Shown here one piece after another: positions 16,960 to 23,840 of a stretch of 34,037 nt of DNA. A model generated the notes under the pieces. The model did not search any database. It saw only the letters and a program-made list of their open reading frames with translations, and had not been told where the DNA came from. Made by a program: the position numbers and the translations under genes. The stretch is taken from positions 1 through 34,037 of the forward strand of contig JAIUPE010000023.1 in NCBI GenBank assembly GCA_020160875.1, read 5' to 3'. Within the stretch, counting starts at the first letter, position 1. The number at the start of each line of letters is the position of its first letter. This DNA comes from Pseudomonadota bacterium. GTDB lineage: Bacteria; Pseudomonadota; Alphaproteobacteria; Rhodospirillales; Rhodospirillaceae.

Positions 16960-17721
16960 CTACTTCCGGAACTTGAGGACGTACTGATCCGTATGTCCGC
17001 GCAGGCTCGCGTCAAACACGGACTTTGAAAGGTCATCGGCCGGATTGTGCAGGACAGGGCTTTCGCCTTCGAACCTGAAGCCGGCCGCCACGACTTCCTT
17101 CTTCACGGCTTCCACGTCATAGCGGTGCAAGGTGGTTGCGGCCTCAACACCGCTGCCAGCCTTCGCAGCGTGATCGACGATGACATAAAGACCGCCCGGC
17201 TTGAGAGAATTGTAGATGGCCTTATTCAGCGCCGCGGCGTCCGTCACGCCGATCGGTTTGAAATAATAGTCGTGGTAGTTCTGGCGGATCCAAACAACGT
17301 CGACGCTCTCGGGAATTTTGAATTCATTGATCGGCAGCGAGAGCGCGGTGACATTCTTGTAGGCCGCGTCGGCCGCGATCGCTTTTGTCGCCGCGGAGGC
17401 GTCCGTCTTCAGGAGTGCATTGAGTTCGTTGGGCGAGACGGCATACACCTTGCCGGTCGGCCCGACGGCCTTCGAGAAAAGGCGCGTGAAGTAACCGTCG
17501 CCGGCAATGAAGTCGACGACCTTGTCGCCGGCCTTGATCCCGATAAAGCTCAGGATTTCGCCGGGCTTGCGCTCGGCATCGCGATCCTTGTCTTTCTGAG
17601 GACGGCCCTGGTCCGTCAATGCGCCGGCGATATGCGCCGGTACGGTGTCGGCGGCGAAGCTGTAAGACCCGGCGGCGACGCCGAGCACGATCGTGAGCGC
17701 TACACTGGTTCTACGGAACAT
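16960..17721 (-). CDS. Exported class I methyltransferase (COG4798-like)
   Basis: The 253-residue product begins with a Sec-type signal peptide (MFRRTSVALTIVLGVAAGSY, then SFAADT), so it should be periplasmic. The SAM-binding motif is KVVDFIAGDGYFTRLFSKAVGPTGKVYAV, and DVVWIRQNYHDYYF and GGLYVIVDHAAKAGSG follow in the expected order. Such predicted exported methyltransferases are common in Proteobacteria but have no settled substrate; the periplasm normally lacks SAM, so the enzymatic role is puzzling. I chose ATG 17721, which has AGGG close upstream and leads directly into the signal peptide; the longer frame adds 17 unlikely residues. It lies behind the DUF5694 gene on the same strand. Confidence 0.87.
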   Translation of the reverse strand: MFRRTSVALTIVLGVAAGSYSFAADTVPAHIAGALTDQGRPQKDKDRDAERKPGEILSFIGIKAGDKVVDFIAGDGYFTRLFSKAVGPTGKVYAVSPNELNALLKTDASAATKAIAADAAYKNVTALSLPINEFKIPESVDVVWIRQNYHDYYFKPIGVTDAAALNKAIYNSLKPGGLYVIVDHAAKAGSGVEAATTLHRYDVEAVKKEVVAAGFRFEGESPVLHNPADDLSKSVFDASLRGHTDQYVLKFRK

Positions 17722-17834
17722 CGGGCCCTCCCTGGGATATGTGGTGCCCGACGTTACCGCCGGGCCCTTCATTTCTCTAGAGGGATGTAGGCCATGACAG
17801 GATCATGAATTCTACGCCTTGGATTGCGTAAAAA

Positions 17835-18698
17835 TCAGTCTTTACGGACCGCGTCTGCGCCTTTCGCCACCGGCTTTACGAACTCGCGGACCTCATGAAG
17901 ACGGAAAGCTCCCGACTCCTGCGCGAATTGACGTAGGTAGTGCGAATGTCCCGCGCCGTAGATTACGAGTATCCGGTCATCCGCCTTATCCGTGATGTCG
18001 ACAAGGTTACTAAAGATCTTGAGGTTGCGCGCATACCAGTTGCCCACCCAATTGGCCCCAGGCTGCGCTTCAGCATCGCCGAAACGCGCGACGTCAAAGT
18101 AAATCCGATGCGATTGCGCGATGATCTCCGGCCGATTTATCTCATGAAAAAACGTCACGAGATCGGCGCTCGCGAGCGGCGGGTAAGGTATGCGCTTCGG
18201 ATTTAGCAACAGTTTGAGCCGATCTTCCTGCCCCTTGCTCTTCGCGTAAGCTGAAAAATCGTAATGGACGATTTCGGCCGGCGGCATGCCATTCCAATCA
18301 ACCGCGTACAGGCGCGCGAGGCCCAGCTTGGCAGCGAGCCGCATACCGATTTGCTCTTCTTCGTCATGTGCCAAGGCACGCGTGCCTGCCCGATAACTGG
18401 CATAAAGCTCATCGAGCTTTTCCTGATCCGTCGCGGGATGCTCCACGGCGATATGCGTGGGCTTATAAGCGGCGAGCTGGTCAACCAGCATCACAATTTG
18501 TGCCTGACGATCCGGTGCCAACACATCATCCACCTGGATATTGATCGCATCGCGTCCAGGATTGTGCAGATGCACCGTGCCGAGGACAAGAAGCGCTGGT
18601 TGCGCCCCGGCCGCGCGATCGATCAGCAGCTTCTGGTCCTCTTGGGCCACCGCCGCCGAGCAAAGGAGAATGCCGAACAGCATAATGACGGTTTTCAT
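17835..18698 (-). CDS. Exported DUF5694 / TraB-TIKI-like protein
   Basis: This 287-residue protein has a signal peptide (MKTVIMLFGILLCSAAVAQ). The first conserved motif, LGTVHLHNPG, and the C-terminal YGAGHSHYLRQF are the GTxH and GxGH hallmarks of the TraB/TIKI/EreA-like superfamily; this matches DUF5694 best. TIKI proteins are metalloproteases, so a metal-dependent hydrolase is possible, but no bacterial DUF5694 function is known to me. The paired histidines and the IAVEHP glutamate are good candidate ligands. A GGGAGG ribosome site precedes ATG 18698; the open frame extends upstream but crosses the small peptide gene out of frame. It is last in a minus-strand series beginning with the ABC exporter. 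Confidence 0.82.
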   Translation of the reverse strand: MKTVIMLFGILLCSAAVAQEDQKLLIDRAAGAQPALLVLGTVHLHNPGRDAINIQVDDVLAPDRQAQIVMLVDQLAAYKPTHIAVEHPATDQEKLDELYASYRAGTRALAHDEEEQIGMRLAAKLGLARLYAVDWNGMPPAEIVHYDFSAYAKSKGQEDRLKLLLNPKRIPYPPLASADLVTFFHEINRPEIIAQSHRIYFDVARFGDAEAQPGANWVGNWYARNLKIFSNLVDITDKADDRILVIYGAGHSHYLRQFAQESGAFRLHEVREFVKPVAKGADAVRKD

Positions 18699-18802
18699 TG
18701 AGCCTCCCTTGCGGGCGTTCAGATGTGGACCGCCGCGATCGCACGCCCCGGAATCACGGCCGAGGAGATTATCGACACTATCACGCCGGTAGAGCGGCCG
18801 TA

Positions 18803-18931
18803 CTAGCCGATCAGCGTATGCGCGGCACGGTCGGCCGCGATCTGCACCGCGGCGGTCGATGTCGCCACGAAGCTGGTGACGAGCATGGCGTGGAGGACCA
18901 GACTGCAAAACACCGCTGTGAACTTCTTCAT
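18803..18931 (-). CDS. 42-residue secreted peptide of unknown function
   Basis: This short frame starts MKKFTAVFCSLVLHAML and ends in DRAAHTLIG. It has a lysine-rich start, a hydrophobic core and a small-residue stretch (ATSTAAVQ) typical of a Sec signal peptide. If cleaved after the AA, about 14 residues would remain. An AAGG element lies 8 bases before ATG 18931. I do not recognise a family. It sits 44 bp after the FtsX-like permease stop and 104 bp before the DUF5694 start, on the same strand, so it may be the fourth gene of the exporter operon. In the same frame after the TAG there are about 27 more hydrophobic codons; that may be chance. Coding status needs expression evidence. Confidence 0.5.
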   Translation of the reverse strand: MKKFTAVFCSLVLHAMLVTSFVATSTAAVQIAADRAAHTLIG

Positions 18932-18975
18932 GACAATTGCCTTTTCTTCTTTTTGGAGGGGGAGGGTTACCCGGA

Positions 18976-21468
18976 CTACTCGTAACGCAGCGCGCGGATC
19001 GGGTTTTCCTGCGCGGCACGGAAAGCGTGGCTGCCCACGGTGAGCCAGGCGACGAGCAACGCGAGGAAGCCCGCGGCGCCGAAGATCATGGGGTTGAGGC
19101 TGATGCGCTGTTCGAAGCCGTTCAACCAGTCGCGCATCAAGAACCCGGCCACCGGCCAGGCCACCAGATTCGCGATCAACACAGGCTTCGAGAAGTCGAG
19201 CACCAGAAGGCGCACCACATCCCGCACCTTGGCGCCCAGCACTTTACGGATGCCGATTTCCTTGGTGCGGCGTTCGGCGCTGAACAGAGCCAAGCCATAG
19301 AGACCGAGGGCGCCGATGATGATCGCGAGCGCGCTGAACGCGGCGAACATCTTGGCTTCAGCGGTCTCCTGCGCGTACTGCGCCGTGATGCGGGTCTCCA
19401 TGAATTCCGAGCGGTAGGGGATGTGCGGCGCGCGCTGACGCCAGAGCCTCTCCATGGCGGCATTCACGGCCGCGCCCATCGCCGGATCGGCGCGCAGCGA
19501 CAGATTGTAGAGGTTTTCCTCGTCGCGGATGTAGAAGGTCGGTTCGATCGGATCGCGCGCCGAGCGGTAGGCGATATTCCCCACCACACCGACCACGGTC
19601 ACCGTCGTCTGGCGCGCTTTCTCTGCGTCCCCGACGGCGATACGGAACTCCTTGCCGATCGCTTCTTGCGGCGAGCCGATGCCGAGTTTGCCCAGAGCCG
19701 CCTGATTCAGGATGATATTGCCGCCGCGGGCGACTTTATCGTCCTCCGTTCCGGTGTAATCGTCGCCGCCGCGGCCTTCCTCGAAGGCGCGCCCAGCCAG
19801 GAGCGGGATTTTATAGGCGTCGAAGTAGTTGAAATCGACGATACGGCTCGAGATGAGGATCGGCGACGTGCTCGGGCGGCCCGGGATTTCGAAGATGTTA
19901 TTGCTGCTGCCGTTGTCGGTCGGAACATCATTACTCCGCGTTACGGCCGTCACGCCCGGGATTTTCGCCGCTTCCGCGACGATACTCTCACGGGCGGACT
20001 TATATTCTTCGCCGCGCAGCGCGCCCAGTGCCCGTACGATGAGAAGCCCGTTGCGATCGAAGCCGCTGTCGATATTCCGGGCGTAGACGGTCTGCGTATA
20101 GATGACCGTCGTGCAGACCACGAGGCCGATAGAGATGGCGAACTGCACCACGACCAGCGCGGCGCGCAGCTTGCCTGACCCCTCCGCCGCCGCAGATTTG
20201 TTGGCTTTCAGGATGCGCGCGGGGCGGAACCCGGACAGGACCATCGCCGGATAGAGGCCTGCCGCCAGCCCGACGACGACGATCAAGGTCGCCATTACAG
20301 GCAGGAGGAGGCCGCCGTCGACGAAGTTCAGGCCCAGGTCACGGTTGAGGACGGAATTGTAGAACGGCAAAGCGGCGTAGACGAATGCGATGGCGAGCAT
20401 GAACGCGATGGCCGACAGCAGCAGCGATTCCGAGAGAAACTGGAACACCAGCTGCGAACGGCGCGCCCCGAGCACTTTACGCAAGGCCACTTCGCGAGCG
20501 CGCTGGCTGGCGCGGGCGGTGGCGAGATTGGTGAAGTTGATGCAGGCGATGAGCAGGATCATCACGGCGACGGCGGTGAACGCGGCGATCGCGCGCATAT
20601 CCCCGCGCGGCCGGTCGGCGGTCGAGCGCTTTCCGTGAAGATGGATATCGGTGAGCTTCACAAGGCTCAGCGTCATCATGTCGGCCATGTCGATATCCTG
20701 GCCGCCGAAGGACAGGCTGGGGATCGAGCGCTTTTCCCAGTCGGGAAGCGCGCGCGTGATCGCGGCCGCGTCGGCGCCTTCCTTCAGCTTCAGATAGAGG
20801 CTTGCGTTAATCGACGTCCACGACTGAAGCACCCAGGGCCACTTTTCGAAGTCCTGGGAATTGAGTCTAGCGATCATATGCAAATCGAGATGCGTATTGG
20901 TCGGCAGCTCCTTGAAGACGCCGGTGACGCGATAGTCGCGCTTCATGCCCATGGGAAGCAGAATCGGCAGCGTCCGCCCGATGGGTGAGGCAGAACCGAA
21001 ATATTTCTGCGCGAGACTCTCCGAAAGTAGGATGGAGGAGACGTCGGCCAAGGCGTTCTCCTTGCTGCCGCTCACCAGCGGGAAATCCAGCACCTCAAAG
21101 AGGTTCGGATCCGCGAAGACCACCATCTCGGTGAAGACGTCCGCCCCGCGGGTCACGGCGGAGCGCTGACTGGTGATGCGCGTCGCGGCTTCAATCTCGC
21201 TGAAGTCCTTCACCATCGCGTCCATGGTTGGGCCCGGCGCTTGGCCGCCCTCGAAGGGTTCACGTCCTGGCACATCGAAACGCGTGCCCACCTGGTAGAT
21301 GCGCTCGGCATTGGGGAACCATGAATCGTAAGACGTCTCATGCCGCACATAGAGCAAAATCAAGATGCAGCTCGCGAGACCGACGGCGAGACCGAAGATA
21401 TTGATCGCCGTGTAGAGCCGGTTCTTGAGCAGGTTGCGCAACGCAACCGTGATGTAATTCTTGAGCAT
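18976..21468 (-). CDS. ABC transporter permease, duplicated FtsX/MacB-like
   Basis: This 830-residue permease begins MLKNYITVALRNLLKNRLYTA, with a first membrane helix (INIFGLAVGLASCILILLYV) followed by a large MacB-type periplasmic core. Three helices follow at about 285-415 (first FtsX domain, with ATARASQRAREVALRKVLGARRSQL). After a second helix-plus-periplasmic unit from about 435, the last three helices are at about 695-815 with SAERRTKEIGIRKVLGAKVRD. The predicted total is therefore eight helices, twice the MacB count. Such permeases couple ATP hydrolysis to movements that drive export through an adaptor rather than transport across the membrane themselves. It is 26 bp behind its ATPase. 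Confidence 0.92.
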   Translation of the reverse strand: MLKNYITVALRNLLKNRLYTAINIFGLAVGLASCILILLYVRHETSYDSWFPNAERIYQVGTRFDVPGREPFEGGQAPGPTMDAMVKDFSEIEAATRITSQRSAVTRGADVFTEMVVFADPNLFEVLDFPLVSGSKENALADVSSILLSESLAQKYFGSASPIGRTLPILLPMGMKRDYRVTGVFKELPTNTHLDLHMIARLNSQDFEKWPWVLQSWTSINASLYLKLKEGADAAAITRALPDWEKRSIPSLSFGGQDIDMADMMTLSLVKLTDIHLHGKRSTADRPRGDMRAIAAFTAVAVMILLIACINFTNLATARASQRAREVALRKVLGARRSQLVFQFLSESLLLSAIAFMLAIAFVYAALPFYNSVLNRDLGLNFVDGGLLLPVMATLIVVVGLAAGLYPAMVLSGFRPARILKANKSAAAEGSGKLRAALVVVQFAISIGLVVCTTVIYTQTVYARNIDSGFDRNGLLIVRALGALRGEEYKSARESIVAEAAKIPGVTAVTRSNDVPTDNGSSNNIFEIPGRPSTSPILISSRIVDFNYFDAYKIPLLAGRAFEEGRGGDDYTGTEDDKVARGGNIILNQAALGKLGIGSPQEAIGKEFRIAVGDAEKARQTTVTVVGVVGNIAYRSARDPIEPTFYIRDEENLYNLSLRADPAMGAAVNAAMERLWRQRAPHIPYRSEFMETRITAQYAQETAEAKMFAAFSALAIIIGALGLYGLALFSAERRTKEIGIRKVLGAKVRDVVRLLVLDFSKPVLIANLVAWPVAGFLMRDWLNGFEQRISLNPMIFGAAGFLALLVAWLTVGSHAFRAAQENPIRALRYE

Positions 21469-21494
21469 GATGGTTCCCCTCGCCTTCGGATGGA

Positions 21495-22214
21495 TTACGC
21501 CGCGACGGACTTGAATGGGCGGGACACGACGTCGCCCTCGGGGCGCAGCCCCTCGGCCACGACACGTCCGTCGAGCACGTTGATCACGCGGCCCGCGTGG
21601 CCCGCGTCGGTGCGCGAGTGAGTCACCATCACGACCGTCGTGCCTTCCTTGTTCAACTGCCGCAGCAGCGCCATCACTTCGGCGCCGTGCTGGGAGTCGA
21701 GGTTACCGGTCGGCTCATCGGCCAGGATCAGCGACGGGCTCGACACCACCGCGCGCGCGACCGCGACGCGCTGTTGCTGGCCGCCCGAAAGCTGCGCCGG
21801 TTTGTGACTGGCGCGGTGCGCGATTCCGACCTTCTCCATCACCGCGGCGACGCGCTCGCGGCGCTCCTTGGCCGGCACATCGTGATAGAGGAGCGCGAGT
21901 TCGATGTTCTCGAACACGCTGAGCTCATCGATGAGGTTGAAGCTTTGGAAGATGAAGCCCAGGTTCTGCTTACGCAGATCGGCGAGCTTCGCCTCGTTGT
22001 AGGTGGAAATTTCCTCGCCTTTGAAAAGGTAGGAACCCGCGCTCGGCGTATCGAGCATGCCGATGATGTTGAGCAGCGTCGACTTGCCGCAGCCGGACGG
22101 TCCCATGATGGCGACGAACTCTCCGTCCTTGATCTCGATGTTCACGGCATCAAGCGCGGTGGTTTCGACTTCGTCGGTGCGGAACGTCTTGGTGAGGTTC
22201 GAAAGCTTCAGCAT
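21495..22214 (-). CDS. ABC transporter ATP-binding protein (MacB/LolD type)
   Basis: This 239-residue cytoplasmic ATPase carries the full set of motifs: Walker [10 protein letters not shown] (38-46), Q-loop Q90 in FIFQSFNL, signature LSGGQQ (142-147), Walker [11 protein letters not shown] (162-171) with E167, and switch H199 in VTHS. The [20 protein letters not shown] region is typical of the LolD/MacB/FtsE group. A tail of about 15 residues ([16 protein letters not shown]) extends past the usual end. It lies 10 bp after the HlyD-like gene and 26 bp before the permease, so the three proteins form one export complex. No outer-membrane TolC-like gene is in the window. Confidence 0.95.
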   Translation of the reverse strand: MLKLSNLTKTFRTDEVETTALDAVNIEIKDGEFVAIMGPSGCGKSTLLNIIGMLDTPSAGSYLFKGEEISTYNEAKLADLRKQNLGFIFQSFNLIDELSVFENIELALLYHDVPAKERRERVAAVMEKVGIAHRASHKPAQLSGGQQQRVAVARAVVSSPSLILADEPTGNLDSQHGAEVMALLRQLNKEGTTVVMVTHSRTDAGHAGRVINVLDGRVVAEGLRPEGDVVSRPFKSVAA

Positions 22215-22224
22215 GTGGTTTCCC

Positions 22225-23544
22225 CTATGGTGATCCGTTGGCCGCGATCTGCAGGCGGTCTTTGTCCAGGAATGTGGTGTAAGGCGACGTGACGACCTTC
22301 TCGCCGGGCTCCAGCCCGTCGAGAACTTCGATAAAGCGTGAATTACGGCGGCCCAGGCGCACGTTGCGGCGCACCGCTTCGCCGCCGTCCTGCGCCATCA
22401 CGAAAACCCACGCACCGCCGGTGTCTTGGAAAAACGCGCCGTCCGGGATCAACAAAGCTTCCGTCGGGTCACCCAGCGTCAATTTCAGTTGGAGAGTCTG
22501 GCCGCGGCGGATGTCGGCCGGCTCGGCGTCCGCGAACACGAGGTCCGCGACGAAATGGCCGTCGCGCACTTGCGGATAGATCTTCGCGACGCGCGCGGTA
22601 TAGTCCTTACCGTTCCACGACAGCATGGCCGTCTGCTCGAGCTCGACGCGGCTCAGATAGAATTCATCGATGTCGGCCGCGATCTTGCGCCGGCCCGGAT
22701 CGTCGATCTGGCCCAGACGCTCGCCTTTCGCGAGGCTTTGGCCGATCTCGGCGCTGAAGGCGGTCAGCTTGCCGTCCACCGGCGCGCGGACCGTCAGGCC
22801 ATCGAGATTCTGGCGCGCGATCTCGAGGTTCTCGGTCAGGCGCTTCGCGGTTTCCTTGATCTGCTTGAGTTGCGTTTCCTGAAGGGTCTCGGTGTTCTTC
22901 AGGGTTTCGCTGAGCAGCGTGAACTTCCGCTTCTGGAAGTTGAATTCATCGTCCAGGTTCTCGAGGTCCGCTTTCGAGCTGTTGCCGTTGGCGAACAGAG
23001 CCTTGCGGCGCTCCAGCGCGCGGCCCAGTTTCTGCACCTGGTACTCCGCCTCGATCATGTCGCGGCGATTGTTGAGACGGCTTTGCTCGAGGTTCAGCTC
23101 CAAGGTACGCACGTTGTTGGTCTGCTGGGCGACCTCGGCTTCGCGGGTGAGCACTTCGAGGCGCAACTGGGTGTTCGAGAGGTCGACCAACACGTCGCCG
23201 GCTTTCACCTCGGCCCCGTCCTCGACGTACATCTTTTCGATCCGGCCGCCCTCGATAGCGTCCAGATAGACGGTCTTCAGCGGCGCCACGCGGCCGCGCA
23301 CCGGCACGAAATCCTCAAAGGCGCCGCGCGTGACTTCGCCGACGGTGACGGCCGAGCTTTCCACCTTCACGGCCTTGCCGCCGGGCATGACGATGAAGAC
23401 CACGAGGGCGATGAGAAGAAGAACGCTGCCGCCGGCCGCGGCAGCGAGCTTGGCGCGCGTATGCCAAGCGGGCGCTTCGATCTTGCGATCCATGGCTCCG
23501 CCGTGGATGACGCGAGGGGTCGCGTGTGGGTCTGGGGAGGTCAT
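22225..23544 (-). CDS. HlyD/RND-type periplasmic adaptor subunit
   Basis: This is a 439-residue membrane-fusion protein. A short cytoplasmic N-terminus leads to one membrane helix (LAAAAGGSVLLLIALVVFIVM), then a beta-barrel/lipoyl half (VTRGAFEDFVPVRGRVAPL). A long alpha-helical hairpin at about 130-240 is rich in E, Q, R and L (coiled coil), followed by a second lipoyl half (VRAPVDGKLTAF) and the C-terminal barrel. It would bridge the FtsX-like permease to an outer-membrane channel. ATG 23544 is supported by AGGAG upstream and by the predicted 38-nt leader from the sigma-54 promoter. ATG 23493 (MDRKIEAP) is an alternative that looks like the usual family start but has a poorly spaced ribosome site. 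Confidence 0.9.
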   Translation of the reverse strand: MTSPDPHATPRVIHGGAMDRKIEAPAWHTRAKLAAAAGGSVLLLIALVVFIVMPGGKAVKVESSAVTVGEVTRGAFEDFVPVRGRVAPLKTVYLDAIEGGRIEKMYVEDGAEVKAGDVLVDLSNTQLRLEVLTREAEVAQQTNNVRTLELNLEQSRLNNRRDMIEAEYQVQKLGRALERRKALFANGNSSKADLENLDDEFNFQKRKFTLLSETLKNTETLQETQLKQIKETAKRLTENLEIARQNLDGLTVRAPVDGKLTAFSAEIGQSLAKGERLGQIDDPGRRKIAADIDEFYLSRVELEQTAMLSWNGKDYTARVAKIYPQVRDGHFVADLVFADAEPADIRRGQTLQLKLTLGDPTEALLIPDGAFFQDTGGAWVFVMAQDGGEAVRRNVRLGRRNSRFIEVLDGLEPGEKVVTSPYTTFLDKDRLQIAANGSP

Positions 23545-23592
23545 GGGCCGGAAGCGCTCCTATCGGCGGAAAAGCCCGCCGACCTCCGCTAG

Positions 23593-23608
23593 AGCAAAGC
23601 CCGTGCCA
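23593..23608 (-). promoter_or_regulatory. Sigma-54 (RpoN) promoter of the ABC exporter operon
   Basis: On the minus strand the sequence reads TGGCACGGGCTTTGCT, matching the sigma-54 consensus TGGCAC-N5-TTGC at every specified position. The -24 GG and -12 GC have the required spacing. Transcription would begin near 23582 and give a 38-nt leader containing an AGGAG ribosome site before ATG 23544. Sigma-54 promoters need an enhancer-binding ATPase; a strong dyad lies about 107-147 bp upstream. This agrees with my recollection that FtsX/HlyD exporters of this type are often found beside sigma-54 response regulators. Confidence 0.75.
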
Positions 23609-23688
23609 CAAATTTTACGTGACTTAAGCCACTGAAATTACGCGATTAATTATTCGCGCGCGATAAATGTTAGCTGAAACGCATAAGA

Positions 23689-23729
23689 AGATGGCGGCTT
23701 CAGACATTTGTTGTCTGAAACCGCCATCT
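23689..23729. promoter_or_regulatory. Long dyad, candidate enhancer-binding-protein site
   Basis: The 18-bp arms AGATGGCGGCTTCAGACA (23689-23706) and TGTCTGAAACCGCCATCT (23712-23729) pair with one mismatch around a 5-nt loop. The inner TTCAGACA-N5-TGTCTGAA is perfect and resembles activator dyads. Its centre is about 127 bp upstream of the predicted sigma-54 start, a typical enhancer distance. An imperfect palindrome CGCGATTAATTATTCGCG (23641-23658, two mismatched positions per arm set) lies between. The structure could instead be a transcript hairpin ending readthrough from the amidase gene, but no U-run follows it on the minus strand. Confidence 0.5.
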
Positions 23730-23768
23730 AAGCGCGGAAGGCGCTAACGATTTGATATTCCTGTAAAG

Positions 23769-23837
23769 CCCCTCACCCTCCCGTCGCTTCGCGCCGGACT
23801 CTCCCTCGCCCGCTTGCGGGAGAGGGTTGGGGGACGG
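23769..23837. repeat. Interspersed CCCTCACCCTCCC...GGGAGAGGG repeat
   Basis: The stretch starts CCCCTCACCCTCCCGTC and ends GGGAGAGGGTTGGGGGACGG. It contains CTCTCCC (23799-23805) pairing with GGGAGAG (23818-23824) through an inner CCCGC/GCGGG hairpin, with outer pairing of the C-rich start to the G-rich end. Very similar pyrimidine/purine hairpin repeats recur in intergenic DNA of many Proteobacteria; this is from memory. It lies 3 bp after the amidase stop on the minus strand and may act as that gene's terminator. Confidence 0.6.
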
Positions 23838-23840
23838 GTC

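Noticed and set aside
18720..18802. In-frame hydrophobic continuation after the TAG of the small secreted peptide
   Set aside because: Stop readthrough would be needed; no supporting signal is visible, so the peptide is ended at the TAG.
17835..19019. 394-codon frame merging the DUF5694 gene with upstream sequence
   Set aside because: The upstream 107 codons have no similarity; a signal peptide and GGGAGG ribosome site define the start at 18698.
18937..20178. 413-codon plus-strand frame opposite the ABC permease
   Set aside because: Arg/His/Asp-rich shadow of a high-GC gene; no family features and the permease is clear.
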